Below the pieces are notes generated by a model. The model did not search any database. It saw only the letters and a program-made list of their open reading frames with translations, and had not been told where the DNA came from. Below, one piece after another: positions 35,480-44,562 of a stretch of DNA of 64,000 bases. The number at the start of each line of letters is the position of its first letter. Position 1 is the first letter of the stretch. The stretch is from Alishewanella agri BL06 (GTDB lineage: Bacteria > Pseudomonadota > Gammaproteobacteria > Enterobacterales > Alteromonadaceae): assembly GCF_000272005.1 (NCBI RefSeq), contig NZ_AKKU01000001.1, positions 186,001-250,000 on the forward strand. The letters run 5' to 3'. The position numbers and the translations under genes were made by a program.

Positions 35480-35778
35480 TGCAAGATAGCAATACCGAAC
35501 ACTGCAATACCGAATACTTTATTGCCCGGGCGGCGGAATTTTTTGATCAGTTAGTGCCAGTTGCCACTGACGATGAGCTGTTTGCCGCCGGCTATTTACG
35601 TGGTCATGTTGATTTAGCCGTCGGAACCCTGCAACTGACCGAACAACCTTTTAGCCTGGCCACCTTGCTGCAGCAGGTGAACAGCAGCCTACAGCAGGCG
35701 ATTGCCCAGGGCGAGCTAAACGCAACTGACGAATTGCTGGTGCAGGATATCTGGCAACGTTTACAACAGGCGGCCTGA
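35479..35778 (+). CDS. yfcL: YfcL family protein
   Basis: A 99-residue acidic protein. The TDDELFAAGYLRGHVDLAVG core and the C-terminal Q(A/E)IAQGELNATDELLVQDIWQRL match the YfcL family (E. coli YfcL has DDELFASGYLRGHLTLAI). The first 10 residues are poorly conserved. It is coupled to the upstream NAD-kinase-like gene through a TAATG overlap. The function is unknown; no membrane segment or metal motif is seen. Confidence 0.88.
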   Translation: MQDSNTEHCNTEYFIARAAEFFDQLVPVATDDELFAAGYLRGHVDLAVGTLQLTEQPFSLATLLQQVNSSLQQAIAQGELNATDELLVQDIWQRLQQAA

Positions 35779-35882
35779 GTTAAGGCGGCCTGAACAAGAC
35801 TTTTGGCGGTAATTGACGTAAGATACTTCCATCTTTTAACAGTGGTGCTGCCCGGCGGCACCCGTCAATATAAGTGAAACCC

Positions 35883-36497
35883 ATGTCAAAATTTACTACG
35901 TTAGAGCAGCACGCCAGCTACGGTATCGGCTTACAAATGGGTCAGCAACTGGCTGATCGTCCGTTCGATGGTTTAGATATTACTGCTGTCGCCGCCGGTT
36001 TAGCCGCTGCGTACAACGAGCAGGCGCCAGAAGTTAGCGATGAGCAGATCCGTGCTGCTTTTACCGTTATTAGCCAGCGCATGCAGGCGGAAGAGCAGGA
36101 AAAAGCCCAGGCCTTAGCAGAAGCCGGTGAAATGTTCCTGGCGGAAAATGCCAAGCGTCCGGAAGTAACCGTTACTGCTTCTGGCTTACAGTATGAAGTT
36201 CTGGTAGCCGCCGAAGGCGATAAGCCCACCGCAGCCTCGACCGTTCGTACCCACTATCACGGTACCCTGATTGATGGCACTGTGTTTGATAGCTCTTATC
36301 AACGCGGTGAACCAGCAGAATTCCCGGTATCCGGCGTTATCGCTGGCTGGACTGAAGCGCTGCAACTGATGGCGGTAGGTTCAAAACTGCGGCTATATAT
36401 TCCGCATAACCTGGCCTATGGTGAGCGCGGTGCCGGCAATGCCATCGCACCTTTCAGCACCCTGGTATTTGATGTAGAACTGCTGGCGATTCTGTAA
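35883..36497 (+). CDS. fklB: FKBP-type peptidyl-prolyl isomerase FklB
   Basis: A 204-residue protein: an N-terminal dimerisation domain (YGIGLQMGQQLADRPFDGLD...AAFTVISQRMQAEEQEKAQA) followed by an FKBP domain (about 115-204) with VRTHYHGTLIDGTVFDSSYQRGEPAEFPVSGVIAGWTEALQLM and LAYGERGAGNAIAPFSTLVFDVELL. The length fits E. coli FklB (206) and the lack of a signal peptide separates it from FkpA. ATG 35883 was preferred to GTG 35874. It folds proteins in the cytoplasm. Confidence 0.92.
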   Translation: MSKFTTLEQHASYGIGLQMGQQLADRPFDGLDITAVAAGLAAAYNEQAPEVSDEQIRAAFTVISQRMQAEEQEKAQALAEAGEMFLAENAKRPEVTVTASGLQYEVLVAAEGDKPTAASTVRTHYHGTLIDGTVFDSSYQRGEPAEFPVSGVIAGWTEALQLMAVGSKLRLYIPHNLAYGERGAGNAIAPFSTLVFDVELLAIL

Positions 36498-36522
36498 CCC
36501 TTAGTTTCCGCTTCCATGTGAA

Positions 36523-36543
36523 AAAGCCGGCGTTGCCGGCTTT
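36523..36543 (+). terminator. Terminator hairpin after fklB
   Basis: Stem AAAGCCGGC - GTT - GCCGGCTTT, 25 bp after the fklB stop, followed by TGTGCTTTT. Confidence 0.8.
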
Positions 36544-36676
36544 GTGCTTTTAATGCTGATAAAATTGCTGAAAAGATCAGCAAACAGTCGCCTAAGCCCC
36601 CAGTTTTTCTGCAGTTTTCTAAACAGACGTTATACTTTCAGCAGAGGTTTTTTATTCACCGAACTGAGAGTAGCTT

Positions 36677-38371
36677 ATGGCAAATTTGACCATTCAAACC
36701 CGTATCCTCCTGCTGGCGTTATTACCCAGCACCTTACTGGCAATAGTGCTGGTGACTTTTAGCTTAATGCAGGCGCGTAGCCTTGGCCAGCAGGGCGTGG
36801 ATGGCTTTGCAGAGGTGTATAGCCAAAGCCAGCAGGCAGTAATTAAAAACTATATGGAGCTGGGTAAAACTGCCATTGCTCATCTTTATAATGCCCCGGA
36901 TGCAGCGACCAATCCGGCTATTCGAGAGGAGGCGATTAATATTTTGCGCCAACTGCGTTTTGATGACAGTGGCAGCATGGGCTACTTCTTTATCTATGAT
37001 CAGCAGGGCGTCAATGTGATGCACGCCGCTAACCCCGCCTTGCAGGGCCGTAATCTGATGGAGCTAAAGGATCCTAATGGCGTTGAAGTGATTCGGGGCC
37101 TATGGAATGCCGCCCGCAGTGGCAAAGGTTACTTGTATTATCACTGGAATAATCCGGAAACCAATACCACGGATCCAAAACTGGGTTATGCCGAAGAGCT
37201 GACCAAATGGGGTTTAATGTTGGGTACCGGCTTTTGGATCGACAGCCTGGATAAACAGGTTGCAGTAATGCAGCAACGGGTCGATGACTCGCTGGCAACC
37301 AGCCTATGGAGTTCGATTGTTACCGCGGCTATTGCGTTAATTGTGATTACCTTGCTGGCGCTGGTGGTGGTACGCAGTATTATTACGCCGCTAAAATCGG
37401 CAGTAAGCGCCATGACCGACATTGCTCAGGGTGGCGGCGATTTACGGCATCGCTTAACTGCTGAGGGTAACGATGAATTGGCGCAACTGGCACAGGCTTT
37501 TAACCGCTTTGCCAGTCAGGTCCGGGATCTGGTGGCTCAGGTAGCGGGCTCAACCAAGACCCTGAATCACAGTGCCAATGAACTAAATGGTATTATGCGT
37601 CAGGCCGGGCAGGGCGTGGCACGTCAGCAATCTGAGAGTGATCAGGTGGCCACGGCAATGAACGAAATGGCGGCTTCGGCACAGGAAGTGGCAGATAGCG
37701 CGATGCGGGCGTCTGAAGCCGCGGCTAATGCCGAAGATCTGGTCAGTAACTCCAAGCAAACGCTACTGCAAACAGTGCGGGTGATTGATGGCCTGGCGGA
37801 GCAGGTTAGTCACGGTGTCTCGGTTATTGGCGATTTAAGCAAAGAATCCGACAGTATCGGCGGAGTACTGGATGTGATCCGCAGCATTGCTGAGCAAACC
37901 AACCTGCTGGCACTGAATGCGGCTATTGAAGCGGCGCGCGCCGGCGAAGCGGGTCGTGGTTTTGCGGTGGTTGCAGATGAAGTGCGTACTCTGGCCAGCC
38001 GCACCCAACAAAGTACCCAGGAAATTCAGCAGATGATCCAGCGGCTGCAAGCCGGTATTAAGGGCGCCATTGATCTTATCAGCCGGTTAAAACAAAGCAG
38101 CCAAAGTAGTGTTGACGAGATCCGGCAGGTTGAGCTGGCGCTGAATCAAATTAGTAGTGCGGTTAATACCATTAACAATATGAATGCGCAGATCGCCACC
38201 GCCGCCGAGGAGCAAACTCATGTTTCCGGCGCCATTAACGAGAACGTACATCAAATCGTGGTGGTCACCGAAGAAACCGCTGAGGGAACGCGCCGCGCTT
38301 CCAGCACCAGTGAACGCTTAAATGCGCTGGCCGCTGAACTGGATAGTCTGGTGGGGAATTATAAAGTCTAA
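36677..38371 (+). CDS. Methyl-accepting chemotaxis protein with single Cache domain
   Basis: A 564-residue receptor. TM1 is at about 10-30. A periplasmic sCache_2-type domain (about 40-205) contains [43 protein letters not shown] and [24 protein letters not shown]2 is at about 212-235, then HAMP and a signalling domain with the hairpin tip [39 protein letters not shown]. There is no C-terminal CheR-binding pentapeptide. sCache_2 receptors commonly bind small carboxylates; the ligand here is unknown. It starts behind GAGAGTAG at 36667-36674. Confidence 0.93.
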   Translation: MANLTIQTRILLLALLPSTLLAIVLVTFSLMQARSLGQQGVDGFAEVYSQSQQAVIKNYMELGKTAIAHLYNAPDAATNPAIREEAINILRQLRFDDSGSMGYFFIYDQQGVNVMHAANPALQGRNLMELKDPNGVEVIRGLWNAARSGKGYLYYHWNNPETNTTDPKLGYAEELTKWGLMLGTGFWIDSLDKQVAVMQQRVDDSLATSLWSSIVTAAIALIVITLLALVVVRSIITPLKSAVSAMTDIAQGGGDLRHRLTAEGNDELAQLAQAFNRFASQVRDLVAQVAGSTKTLNHSANELNGIMRQAGQGVARQQSESDQVATAMNEMAASAQEVADSAMRASEAAANAEDLVSNSKQTLLQTVRVIDGLAEQVSHGVSVIGDLSKESDSIGGVLDVIRSIAEQTNLLALNAAIEAARAGEAGRGFAVVADEVRTLASRTQQSTQEIQQMIQRLQAGIKGAIDLISRLKQSSQSSVDEIRQVELALNQISSAVNTINNMNAQIATAAEEQTHVSGAINENVHQIVVVTEETAEGTRRASSTSERLNALAAELDSLVGNYKV

Positions 38372-38392
38372 TTATCACAGGGTGAGTCAAAA

Positions 38393-38418
38393 ATTAAGGC
38401 CGCTGTTGCGGCCTTAAT
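38393..38418. terminator. Bidirectional terminator between the MCP and dsbB
   Basis: Perfect 11-bp arms ATTAAGGCCGC - TGTT - GCGGCCTTAAT between the convergent ends at 38371 and 38420. The flanking A/T runs are short. Confidence 0.75.
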
Positions 38419-38419
38419 G

Positions 38420-38956
38420 TTAACCCCGATAAGGATTACGTGAGAGCTTAGCCAACTGACTTAGCAGAATCAGCAGCGCGCTGAGTGCATAAGCTGCCAT
38501 TAATACCCGGCTCCAGCCCGCCATCGTTAAACCAGCAAACTGCCAATCAACACCGCCACAGGTACCGGTGACTTCAAATACTGCCGGTAGCCATTTATCT
38601 AACGCCAACCATGCCGGGAAATCCGCGAATAACGCACAGGTGGTAAAACCGCCACTGGCGAGTGTTTGTTCTATATTGACCAGCTCTTGTGCCTGAAATA
38701 AGCCATATAAGGCACTACCAAGCCAAAGTAAGGTGCCTGACAGACGCAACAGCAGCTGACGCGGCGCCAGTAATACTAATAAGGCGGCGACTAAGATCCC
38801 GGCAAAAGCGACCCGGATATAAATACATTTGATACAAGGTTGGTAATTAAGTTGGTATTGAAAATAGAGGCCGGCCAGCTCCATCGCCAGAGCGGTCAGC
38901 GCTAACAGTAGCCAGGGCCAGCGCTGCATTGATAAAGATTTCAGTGTTTTAAACAT
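38420..38956 (-). CDS. dsbB: Disulfide bond formation protein DsbB
   Basis: A 178-residue, four-helix membrane protein. The quinone-linked CxxC pair is in YQPCIKCIYIRVA. The second periplasmic pair is at C in FTTCALF and C in VTGTCGG, separated by about 25 residues, as in DsbB. It re-oxidises DsbA and passes electrons to ubiquinone. It is divergent from fadR with about 190 bp between them. Confidence 0.94.
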   Translation of the reverse strand: MFKTLKSLSMQRWPWLLLALTALAMELAGLYFQYQLNYQPCIKCIYIRVAFAGILVAALLVLLAPRQLLLRLSGTLLWLGSALYGLFQAQELVNIEQTLASGGFTTCALFADFPAWLALDKWLPAVFEVTGTCGGVDWQFAGLTMAGWSRVLMAAYALSALLILLSQLAKLSRNPYRG

Positions 38957-39071
38957 GGTTATTGGTATCTGTTGTTGTTGTTTTGTTGGCTAATCTAAGG
39001 GATTTCGACAAAATTCACAATGCGGCTACGACGTGAATAACCCGCTTGGCAAGCTATTTTTACATGCTGAC

Positions 39072-39099
39072 TTGTTAATGGCATCGGCTCTGGTACAAT
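39072..39099 (+). promoter_or_regulatory. Candidate sigma-70 promoter of fadR
   Basis: TTGTTA (39072-39077), 16-bp spacer, TACAAT (39094-39099). The start point would be near 39106, about 38 bp before the fadR ATG. Confidence 0.55.
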
Positions 39100-39143
39100 C
39101 AGTGGCAACTAATAAGAACATTTATTGACACGGATAACGGTGC

Positions 39144-39860
39144 ATGACCAATCTGATTAAAGCGCAAAGCCCGGCGGGTTTTGCCGAAGAATATATCGTC
39201 GATTCCATCTGGAATGGCAAATTTGCTCCTGGCTCCATTTTACCTGCAGAGCGTGAACTGTCTGAATTAATTGGTGTTACCCGCACGACGCTGCGCGAGG
39301 TATTACAACGTTTGGCCCGTGATGGCTGGCTTACCATTCAGCATGGCAAACCGACTAAGGTAAATAACTTCTGGGAAACCTCAGGTCTGAATATTCTGGA
39401 AACCCTGGCACGTCTGGACGAAGAGCGGATGCCGGATCTGGTCGATGAGTTATTATCGGCGCGGACTAATATCAGTGCTATCTATATTCGTGGTGCGATT
39501 AAAACCCATAAGCAGCAGGTGATTGATTTTCTGACCGGCTCCGAGCGCCTGGAAGATACTGCCGAAGCCTTTGCTGACTTTGACTATAATTTGAATCATG
39601 AGTTAGCTCTGCATTCGTCGAATCGTATTTATGTATTAATCTTAAATGGTTTCCGCGGCCTGTATAACAAAATTGCCCGCTTTTACTTCTCCAGCCCGGC
39701 AGCGCGGGAACTGGCCCGTCAGTACTACCAACAGCTAAAAGCGCTGGCACAGGCTGGCCGACACGATGACGTGGTGATGGCTGTGCGTAAATACGGTATC
39801 GATAGCGGTAAGATCTGGTCTGAACTGCGGCCGACCATTCCCCGTGATTTGATGGAATAA
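39144..39860 (+). CDS. fadR: Fatty acid metabolism regulator FadR
   Basis: A 238-residue GntR-family protein of the FadR subgroup (E. coli 239). N-terminal w[80 protein letters not shown]. The acyl-CoA-binding helical domain follows. It represses beta-oxidation genes and activates fab genes until long-chain acyl-CoA binds. The palindrome before fadI (17613-17627) is a possible target. Confidence 0.95.
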   Translation: MTNLIKAQSPAGFAEEYIVDSIWNGKFAPGSILPAERELSELIGVTRTTLREVLQRLARDGWLTIQHGKPTKVNNFWETSGLNILETLARLDEERMPDLVDELLSARTNISAIYIRGAIKTHKQQVIDFLTGSERLEDTAEAFADFDYNLNHELALHSSNRIYVLILNGFRGLYNKIARFYFSSPAARELARQYYQQLKALAQAGRHDDVVMAVRKYGIDSGKIWSELRPTIPRDLME

Positions 39861-39877
39861 GTTACGCCGATACAAAC

Positions 39878-39910
39878 AAAAAAGCCGCAGCTTCGCTCTG
39901 CGGCTTTTTT
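39878..39910 (+). terminator. Rho-independent terminator after fadR
   Basis: Stem AAAAAAGCCGCAG - CTTCGCT - CTGCGGCTTTTTT, 17 bp after the fadR stop. Confidence 0.92.
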
Positions 39911-39994
39911 GTAGCTGGTCGAGCTGGGCCGAACTAATAAAATGATATAAGATATTCCCAATAGTTATATAGCTTACTGTGCACGGAGTCTGTC

Positions 39995-42235
39995 ATGCCA
40001 GCGGTACCTGAGACCTGTCGGAAACTGAGTGAAATTTATCTGGATAATAATGCCACCACCCCAGTATTGGCAGGTGCCGCGGCTGCGGTACAGCACTGCA
40101 TGCAGCAGGGCTTTGGCAATCCCAGTAGCAGCCACAGCACGGGTATTAAAGCGAAAGCCTTGCTGGAGCAAACCCGTAATCTGGCCCGGCAGTTATTGGG
40201 TGCCAGCAGTGGTGAGATTATTTTTACCTCTGGAGCAACAGAAGGGATCCAGACCTCAGTACTATCGGCGTTACTGGCGATCCGTGAGCGCGGTTTAGCC
40301 GGAGCCAATACCTTATTATTGTATGGCGCCACCGAACATAAGGCGGTACCTGAGAGCCTGAAACACTGGAATAGCGTGCTGCAGCTTGGTGCAAGCGTAA
40401 AGCCAATCCCGGTATTAGCAAACGGTTTACTGGATTTAACGGCGTTAGCGGAGCTGTTACCGAATGCGGCTCTGGTATGCACCATGGCTGCCAATAACGA
40501 GACTGGGGTGCAACAAGATTTACGCGCCCTGGAAAAATTAATCCGCAGTATAAAACCCGATGCTTACTGGCTAGTTGATTGTGTGCAGGCGCTCGGTAAG
40601 ATGCCGCTGCAGTTGGCGGCGACGACGATCGATTATGCGCCCTTTAGTGGACATAAACTGTATGCCCCTAAGGGTATCGGTTTTTTGTATGTGCGTAAGG
40701 GCGCACCGTACCAGCCCCTGATCACTGGTGGTGGGCAAGAGGGCGGTTTGCGTTCGGGTACGGAAAACCTGCCGGGTATTGCGGCACTGCATTATATTTT
40801 TGAGCAATTACTGAGTAATGAGCAAAGTGTTTTTGCCAGTAGTGAACAGCTACAGCAGTTTCGTCAACAATTACTGGCGGCATTGCAGCAGCTGTTCCCG
40901 TCCCTGGTGTTAAACAGTGAGTTACCTTATGCCCTGCCCACCACCCTAAACTTTTCGGTACCGGGGTTTTTCGCCAAAGATATTCTGGATCTTTTCGATG
41001 CCGCCGGGATCCGCGTCAGCTCAGGCTCAGCCTGTAGCTCGAAAGTCACAGGCAGCTTTGTTTTAGATGCAATGGGGTTGGCGCGTTGGCGCAGCGAGGG
41101 CGCGATCCGGTTATCCTTTGGTCCGGCGTTTACGGCGCAGGAATGTCAGCAGGCCTGTCAACGACTTATCGATTTAGTGCCGGTAGTACAACAACATGGT
41201 CTGGTGTTAACGGATGGCGACCCGTTGAATATTCCAAGTGCCAGTGGTCTGTACCAATTTAAATTTGATGCCTGTTGTACGTATATACTGCTGTGCCCAC
41301 AAAGCCGACAGGCGGTGATTATTGATCCGGTGCTGGCGTTAGCCGAGCGCTTATCCAATATTATCCAAAGCCAGCAGATTAGCCAGGTTTGGGTATTAGA
41401 AACGCATTATCATCAACAGCCCGGGCAAGCTGCGCAGCTGCTGCGGCAATTATTTAGTACGGCCGCAACGGATGTGTTTGGTTGGCCAGAGGCTGTCGCT
41501 GAGATAGCGGTTGATTCTTTTCTGTTACGACGGCTGGCGACACCGGGGCATAGTGATACGGCCTACAGTTATTTGTTAACGCAGCACGGTGATTTAAAAG
41601 CCGCCTTTGTCGGTGATTTGATTTTAGCCGGTGGCATTGGCCGCACCGACTTGCCTGGCAGTGATGCGCTGGCGCTGCAACAGAGTGTACAGCGGCTGGC
41701 GCAGCAGCTTTATCCTGACACGCTGCTGTTCTCCAGCCATGATTATGCGCAACGTTTTGTTACCCGCCTTGATCTGGCCTTGACCGAAAGCCCACTACTG
41801 GAAAAATTACTGGCTAATGCGCCAGAGCAGGAATGGCGACAGGCGCTTAATCAGCAATGTCAGCAGTTACAACAGGCCAGCAGTTATCTGTGTGGTTATG
41901 TTGAAGTGACAACGGATGATGCTATAGCGTTAGTTAAACCGGCACAGTTGCCGCAATTACTTAGTACGCAGCAGCCCCTGGTAATAGATGTACGTGAACC
42001 CTATGAACAAAGTGCCGGTGCTTTGAGCCAGTATTTACCTGCCAGCGCCAGGATCCAACAAGTACCGTTATCGCGTTTATGTGATGCCGTACTACAGCAC
42101 AGTTTAACGCCTGATTTACCTTTATTGTTAGTTTGTCGTAGTGGCAATCGTAGTTTGTTAGCTGCCAGAGTATTGCGGCGTCTGGGCTTTCGGCAATTGT
42201 GGAATTTACAGGGCGGTGTGGCTCTACTCAGTTAG
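39995..42235 (+). CDS. Cysteine desulfurase - MBL-like - rhodanese fusion
   Basis: A 746-residue chain with three parts. Residues about 10-395: class V PLP-dependent cysteine desulfurase (IYLDNNATTP; FTSGATEGIQ; MAANNETGVQQD; PLP Lys in FSGHKLYAPKG; persulfide Cys in SSGSACSSKV). Residues about 405-625: a metallo-beta-lactamase-like domain with THYH, TPGHSDTAY, VGDLILAGGIGRTDLPGSD and FSSHDY, closest in pattern to ETHE1-type persulfide dioxygenases though the HxHxDH motif is reduced to HYHQQP. Residues about 645-746: rhodanese with VIDVREPYEQ and the active loop CRSGNRS. Together the parts could make, oxidise and transfer sulfane sulfur. No isc/suf gene is adjacent. Confidence 0.88.
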   Translation: MPAVPETCRKLSEIYLDNNATTPVLAGAAAAVQHCMQQGFGNPSSSHSTGIKAKALLEQTRNLARQLLGASSGEIIFTSGATEGIQTSVLSALLAIRERGLAGANTLLLYGATEHKAVPESLKHWNSVLQLGASVKPIPVLANGLLDLTALAELLPNAALVCTMAANNETGVQQDLRALEKLIRSIKPDAYWLVDCVQALGKMPLQLAATTIDYAPFSGHKLYAPKGIGFLYVRKGAPYQPLITGGGQEGGLRSGTENLPGIAALHYIFEQLLSNEQSVFASSEQLQQFRQQLLAALQQLFPSLVLNSELPYALPTTLNFSVPGFFAKDILDLFDAAGIRVSSGSACSSKVTGSFVLDAMGLARWRSEGAIRLSFGPAFTAQECQQACQRLIDLVPVVQQHGLVLTDGDPLNIPSASGLYQFKFDACCTYILLCPQSRQAVIIDPVLALAERLSNIIQSQQISQVWVLETHYHQQPGQAAQLLRQLFSTAATDVFGWPEAVAEIAVDSFLLRRLATPGHSDTAYSYLLTQHGDLKAAFVGDLILAGGIGRTDLPGSDALALQQSVQRLAQQLYPDTLLFSSHDYAQRFVTRLDLALTESPLLEKLLANAPEQEWRQALNQQCQQLQQASSYLCGYVEVTTDDAIALVKPAQLPQLLSTQQPLVIDVREPYEQSAGALSQYLPASARIQQVPLSRLCDAVLQHSLTPDLPLLLVCRSGNRSLLAARVLRRLGFRQLWNLQGGVALLS

Positions 42236-42245
42236 TCGGGGCAGG

Positions 42246-42271
42246 CAAAAAAAACGCCGGCAAGGCCGGCG
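42246..42271 (-). terminator. Rho-independent terminator after chrR
   Basis: On the minus strand the stem CGCCGGC - CTT - GCCGGCG is followed by eight T residues, 27 bp after the chrR stop. On the plus strand it may also stop the desulfurase transcript. Confidence 0.85.
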
Positions 42272-42297
42272 CAAACATGCTGCATCAGGTTGTTTAC

Positions 42298-42972
42298 TCA
42301 GTAAAAAAACTGTTGGAGCGGGTTTAACAGCCGCGTTAAACCCTTATTAAACTTCAATGGCGCGCTTAGCACCGACAAACACAAGCAATCTTCATCCGCC
42401 CGGGTATGGGGAGTATGGGTATCTGCTGGCGTATTGATTAACAAATCCCCGGCACCATATTCACCGTTCTCGTCACAGATGGTGCCACTTAACACCAGCG
42501 TCATTTCCAAGCCGAGATGGGTGTGATTGGGTATTTCAGTACCTTTATCAATATAAAGCAAAGATACATGCATTTTATCACCAGCCGGTAACTTGGCTGT
42601 TGCCACACCACCTAGCTGTAACCATTTGCCATGCTGATTAGCCAGGCGGCTCAGCGCGCGTGGTACGCGAAACTCTCGACCATTAATGTTGACTGTCACG
42701 GCATCGCGTTGCTGCGTCTTACGCGGCTTTTCAAGCTGAGGCTCAGCGGTAATGGCGGAAAAAAGTGCAGCGAAATCGTCAGCCATCACTGGTGCATCAT
42801 CAGCAGCCAACGAGCTTGCCTGATCATTGTGAATATCCTGACACAGGCGCTGGCAATGCGGACATAAATCAATATGCGTTGCTACCGCCAAAGCGACATC
42901 AGGCGCCAGCGTACCTTCAACATATTGTTCCATTAACATCATACCGGGATGATATTTAACTGCGTGTGTCAT
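42298..42972 (-). CDS. chrR: ChrR family anti-sigma factor (cupin)
   Basis: A 224-residue protein. The N-terminal zinc anti-sigma domain has the H...HxxxCxxC pattern (ATHIDLCPHCQRL). The C-terminal cupin domain (about 110-205) holds metal ligands in IPNHTHLGLEMTLVLSG and PADTHTPHTR. It overlaps the preceding ECF sigma gene by 17 bp. In Rhodobacter, ChrR holds RpoE until singlet oxygen or organic peroxide acts on it; the same switch is expected here, as inferred from motifs and pairing. Confidence 0.92.
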   Translation of the reverse strand: MTHAVKYHPGMMLMEQYVEGTLAPDVALAVATHIDLCPHCQRLCQDIHNDQASSLAADDAPVMADDFAALFSAITAEPQLEKPRKTQQRDAVTVNINGREFRVPRALSRLANQHGKWLQLGGVATAKLPAGDKMHVSLLYIDKGTEIPNHTHLGLEMTLVLSGTICDENGEYGAGDLLINTPADTHTPHTRADEDCLCLSVLSAPLKFNKGLTRLLNPLQQFFY

Positions 42973-43615
42973 CTAATGCCTCTCTCAAACGATCCAGAGC
43001 CAACCGAATCCGGGACTTTACGGTACCAAGCGGGATATCCAGCTCTTCTGCTACTTCCTGATGTGATTTTTCTTCCAGATAAACTTTTTGCATTACCAGG
43101 CGCTGTGCGATAGGTAAAGCATCAAAATAAGGTGCCAGCTTTTCACTCAGCAACATGGTTTCCCACTGATCGCTGGACGATTCTTCCAACTCTGGATAAT
43201 CGCCATCGGCCCATAAATCATCGGCACTGATATCGTCTTTGCGGCTTTGTTTTTTGCGCAACATGTCAAAGCGCACATTACGGGCGATAGTAAAAATCCA
43301 GGTTGATGCGCAACCGCGGCTGGCGTCAAACAAGCGGGCTTTTTTCCACACATTCAGCATGGTGTCCTGCACCATTTCCAGCGCTTGTTGTTCATTACCA
43401 AACATTTTCATGCCAAAGGCTTTTAATCTCGGCGCGAAATAATTAAATAACTCAGCGTACGCAGCTTTATCAGCGTTTAACGCTACAAAGTTGAGTGAAT
43501 CTTCCCACTGCCCGCTGCGGATATGTGGCTCGGCACTAATGGTCATTCGTTCTGGCATCCTGGTCGCTGTTCCGGAGAGCTCATGATGCCTTGTCAGCGC
43601 GGTAGAATCCAACAT
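42956..43615 (-). CDS. ECF sigma factor partner of ChrR (ECF11-like)
   Basis: A 219-residue sigma-70 family protein. Region 2 is FNYFAPRLKAFGMKMFGNEQQALEMVQDTMLNVWKKARLFDASRGCASTWIFTIARNVRFDMLRKK; region 4 is LPIAQRLVMQKVYLEEKSHQEVAEELDIPLGTVKSRIRLALDRLREAL. It carries a 40-residue N-terminal extension before region 2. It overlaps chrR and heads this two-gene unit. It is divergent from azoR with 183 bp between. It probably drives a photooxidative stress regulon; the target promoters are not in evidence here. Confidence 0.92.
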   Translation of the reverse strand: MLDSTALTRHHELSGTATRMPERMTISAEPHIRSGQWEDSLNFVALNADKAAYAELFNYFAPRLKAFGMKMFGNEQQALEMVQDTMLNVWKKARLFDASRGCASTWIFTIARNVRFDMLRKKQSRKDDISADDLWADGDYPELEESSSDQWETMLLSEKLAPYFDALPIAQRLVMQKVYLEEKSHQEVAEELDIPLGTVKSRIRLALDRLREALDDTRS

Positions 43616-43798
43616 ATTTGACTTTCCTGGCTGTACCAGCTGTTAACTTATGGGTTCATGGTGTTTTACGCAGGCTGCTGCCGCCTGGTTTGTTTTTTAA
43701 ACTCTCAAAAAATAGAACGTATTTAGCAAAATAATCAGATTTTTTTTCTAAAAATTATAAGTAAACTGCTTTCATTAGATTCGCCAAAGGAGGCAAAG

Positions 43799-44401
43799 AT
43801 GAAAAACGTTCTGGTTATTAACAGTTCTATTAGCGGTGCCAACGGTAATTCGACGAAATTAGTCCAACATCTGTTAGCCCAGCTGCCACAGGTGCAGGTA
43901 ACAGAGATTGATCTGGGTGCTAAACCCTTACCTCATTTAGAAATGGCAGAAATCGGCGCCTGGATGACGCCTGCTGCAGAGCGTAGCGCAGAGCAACAAG
44001 CCCTGGCTGCTCACTCAGACGATTTGATTGCAAAAGTACAAGCTGCGGACGCCGTGATTTTTGGTGTGCCAATGTACAACTTCGCATTACCAAGCCAATT
44101 AAAGGCCTTGCTGGACCGTCTGGCCCGCGCTGGTGTTACCTTCAAATACACCGAAACTGGCCCGGTGGGGTTACTGCAAGACAAGCCGGTAATTTTTGCG
44201 CTGGCGCGTGGTGGTGTTTACGCCAATACGCCGGCTGACTCACAGGTACCGTTCCTGAAAACCTTCTTTAACTTTATCGGTTTAACCCAGCTGCATTTTG
44301 TTTATGCGGAAGGTCTGAATATGGGGCCGGATGCGGCTGAGAAAGGTATCAGTGCGGCACAACAGCAACTGACCGAACTGGCAAAGCAGCTATTCGTCTA
44401 A
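43799..44401 (+). CDS. azoR: FMN-dependent NADH:quinone oxidoreductase/azoreductase AzoR
   Basis: A 200-residue flavodoxin-fold protein. NSSISGANGNSTKLVQHLL (FMN phosphate loop), then VIFGVPMYNFALPSQLKALLDRLARAGVTFKYTETGPVGLLQDK and the GVYA segment follow E. coli AzoR. It reduces quinones and azo bonds with NADH and protects against thiol and quinone stress. The ribosome site is an excellent AAAGGAGG, 6 bp before the ATG. It faces the ECF sigma/chrR unit, a position in keeping with a stress role. Confidence 0.93.
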   Translation: MKNVLVINSSISGANGNSTKLVQHLLAQLPQVQVTEIDLGAKPLPHLEMAEIGAWMTPAAERSAEQQALAAHSDDLIAKVQAADAVIFGVPMYNFALPSQLKALLDRLARAGVTFKYTETGPVGLLQDKPVIFALARGGVYANTPADSQVPFLKTFFNFIGLTQLHFVYAEGLNMGPDAAEKGISAAQQQLTELAKQLFV

Positions 44402-44436
44402 GTTTGCCCGACGTTACACCTGTTACACCTTGTCAC

Positions 44437-44466
44437 AAAGCCGGCAGCTGCCGGCTTTATGTTTTT
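44437..44466 (+). terminator. Terminator hairpin after azoR
   Basis: A perfect 22-bp palindrome, half AAAGCCGGCAG followed by CTGCCGGCTTT, then ATGTTTTTT. Confidence 0.85.
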
Positions 44467-44562
44467 TAGCGTATCTGTTTTGCATTCAGCCGCATAAGGT
44501 TGCGTTCTGTTGGTAGCCTTTGTATAACTGTGCGGTCCTGTCACAAAGTAAGAATGAGAACA

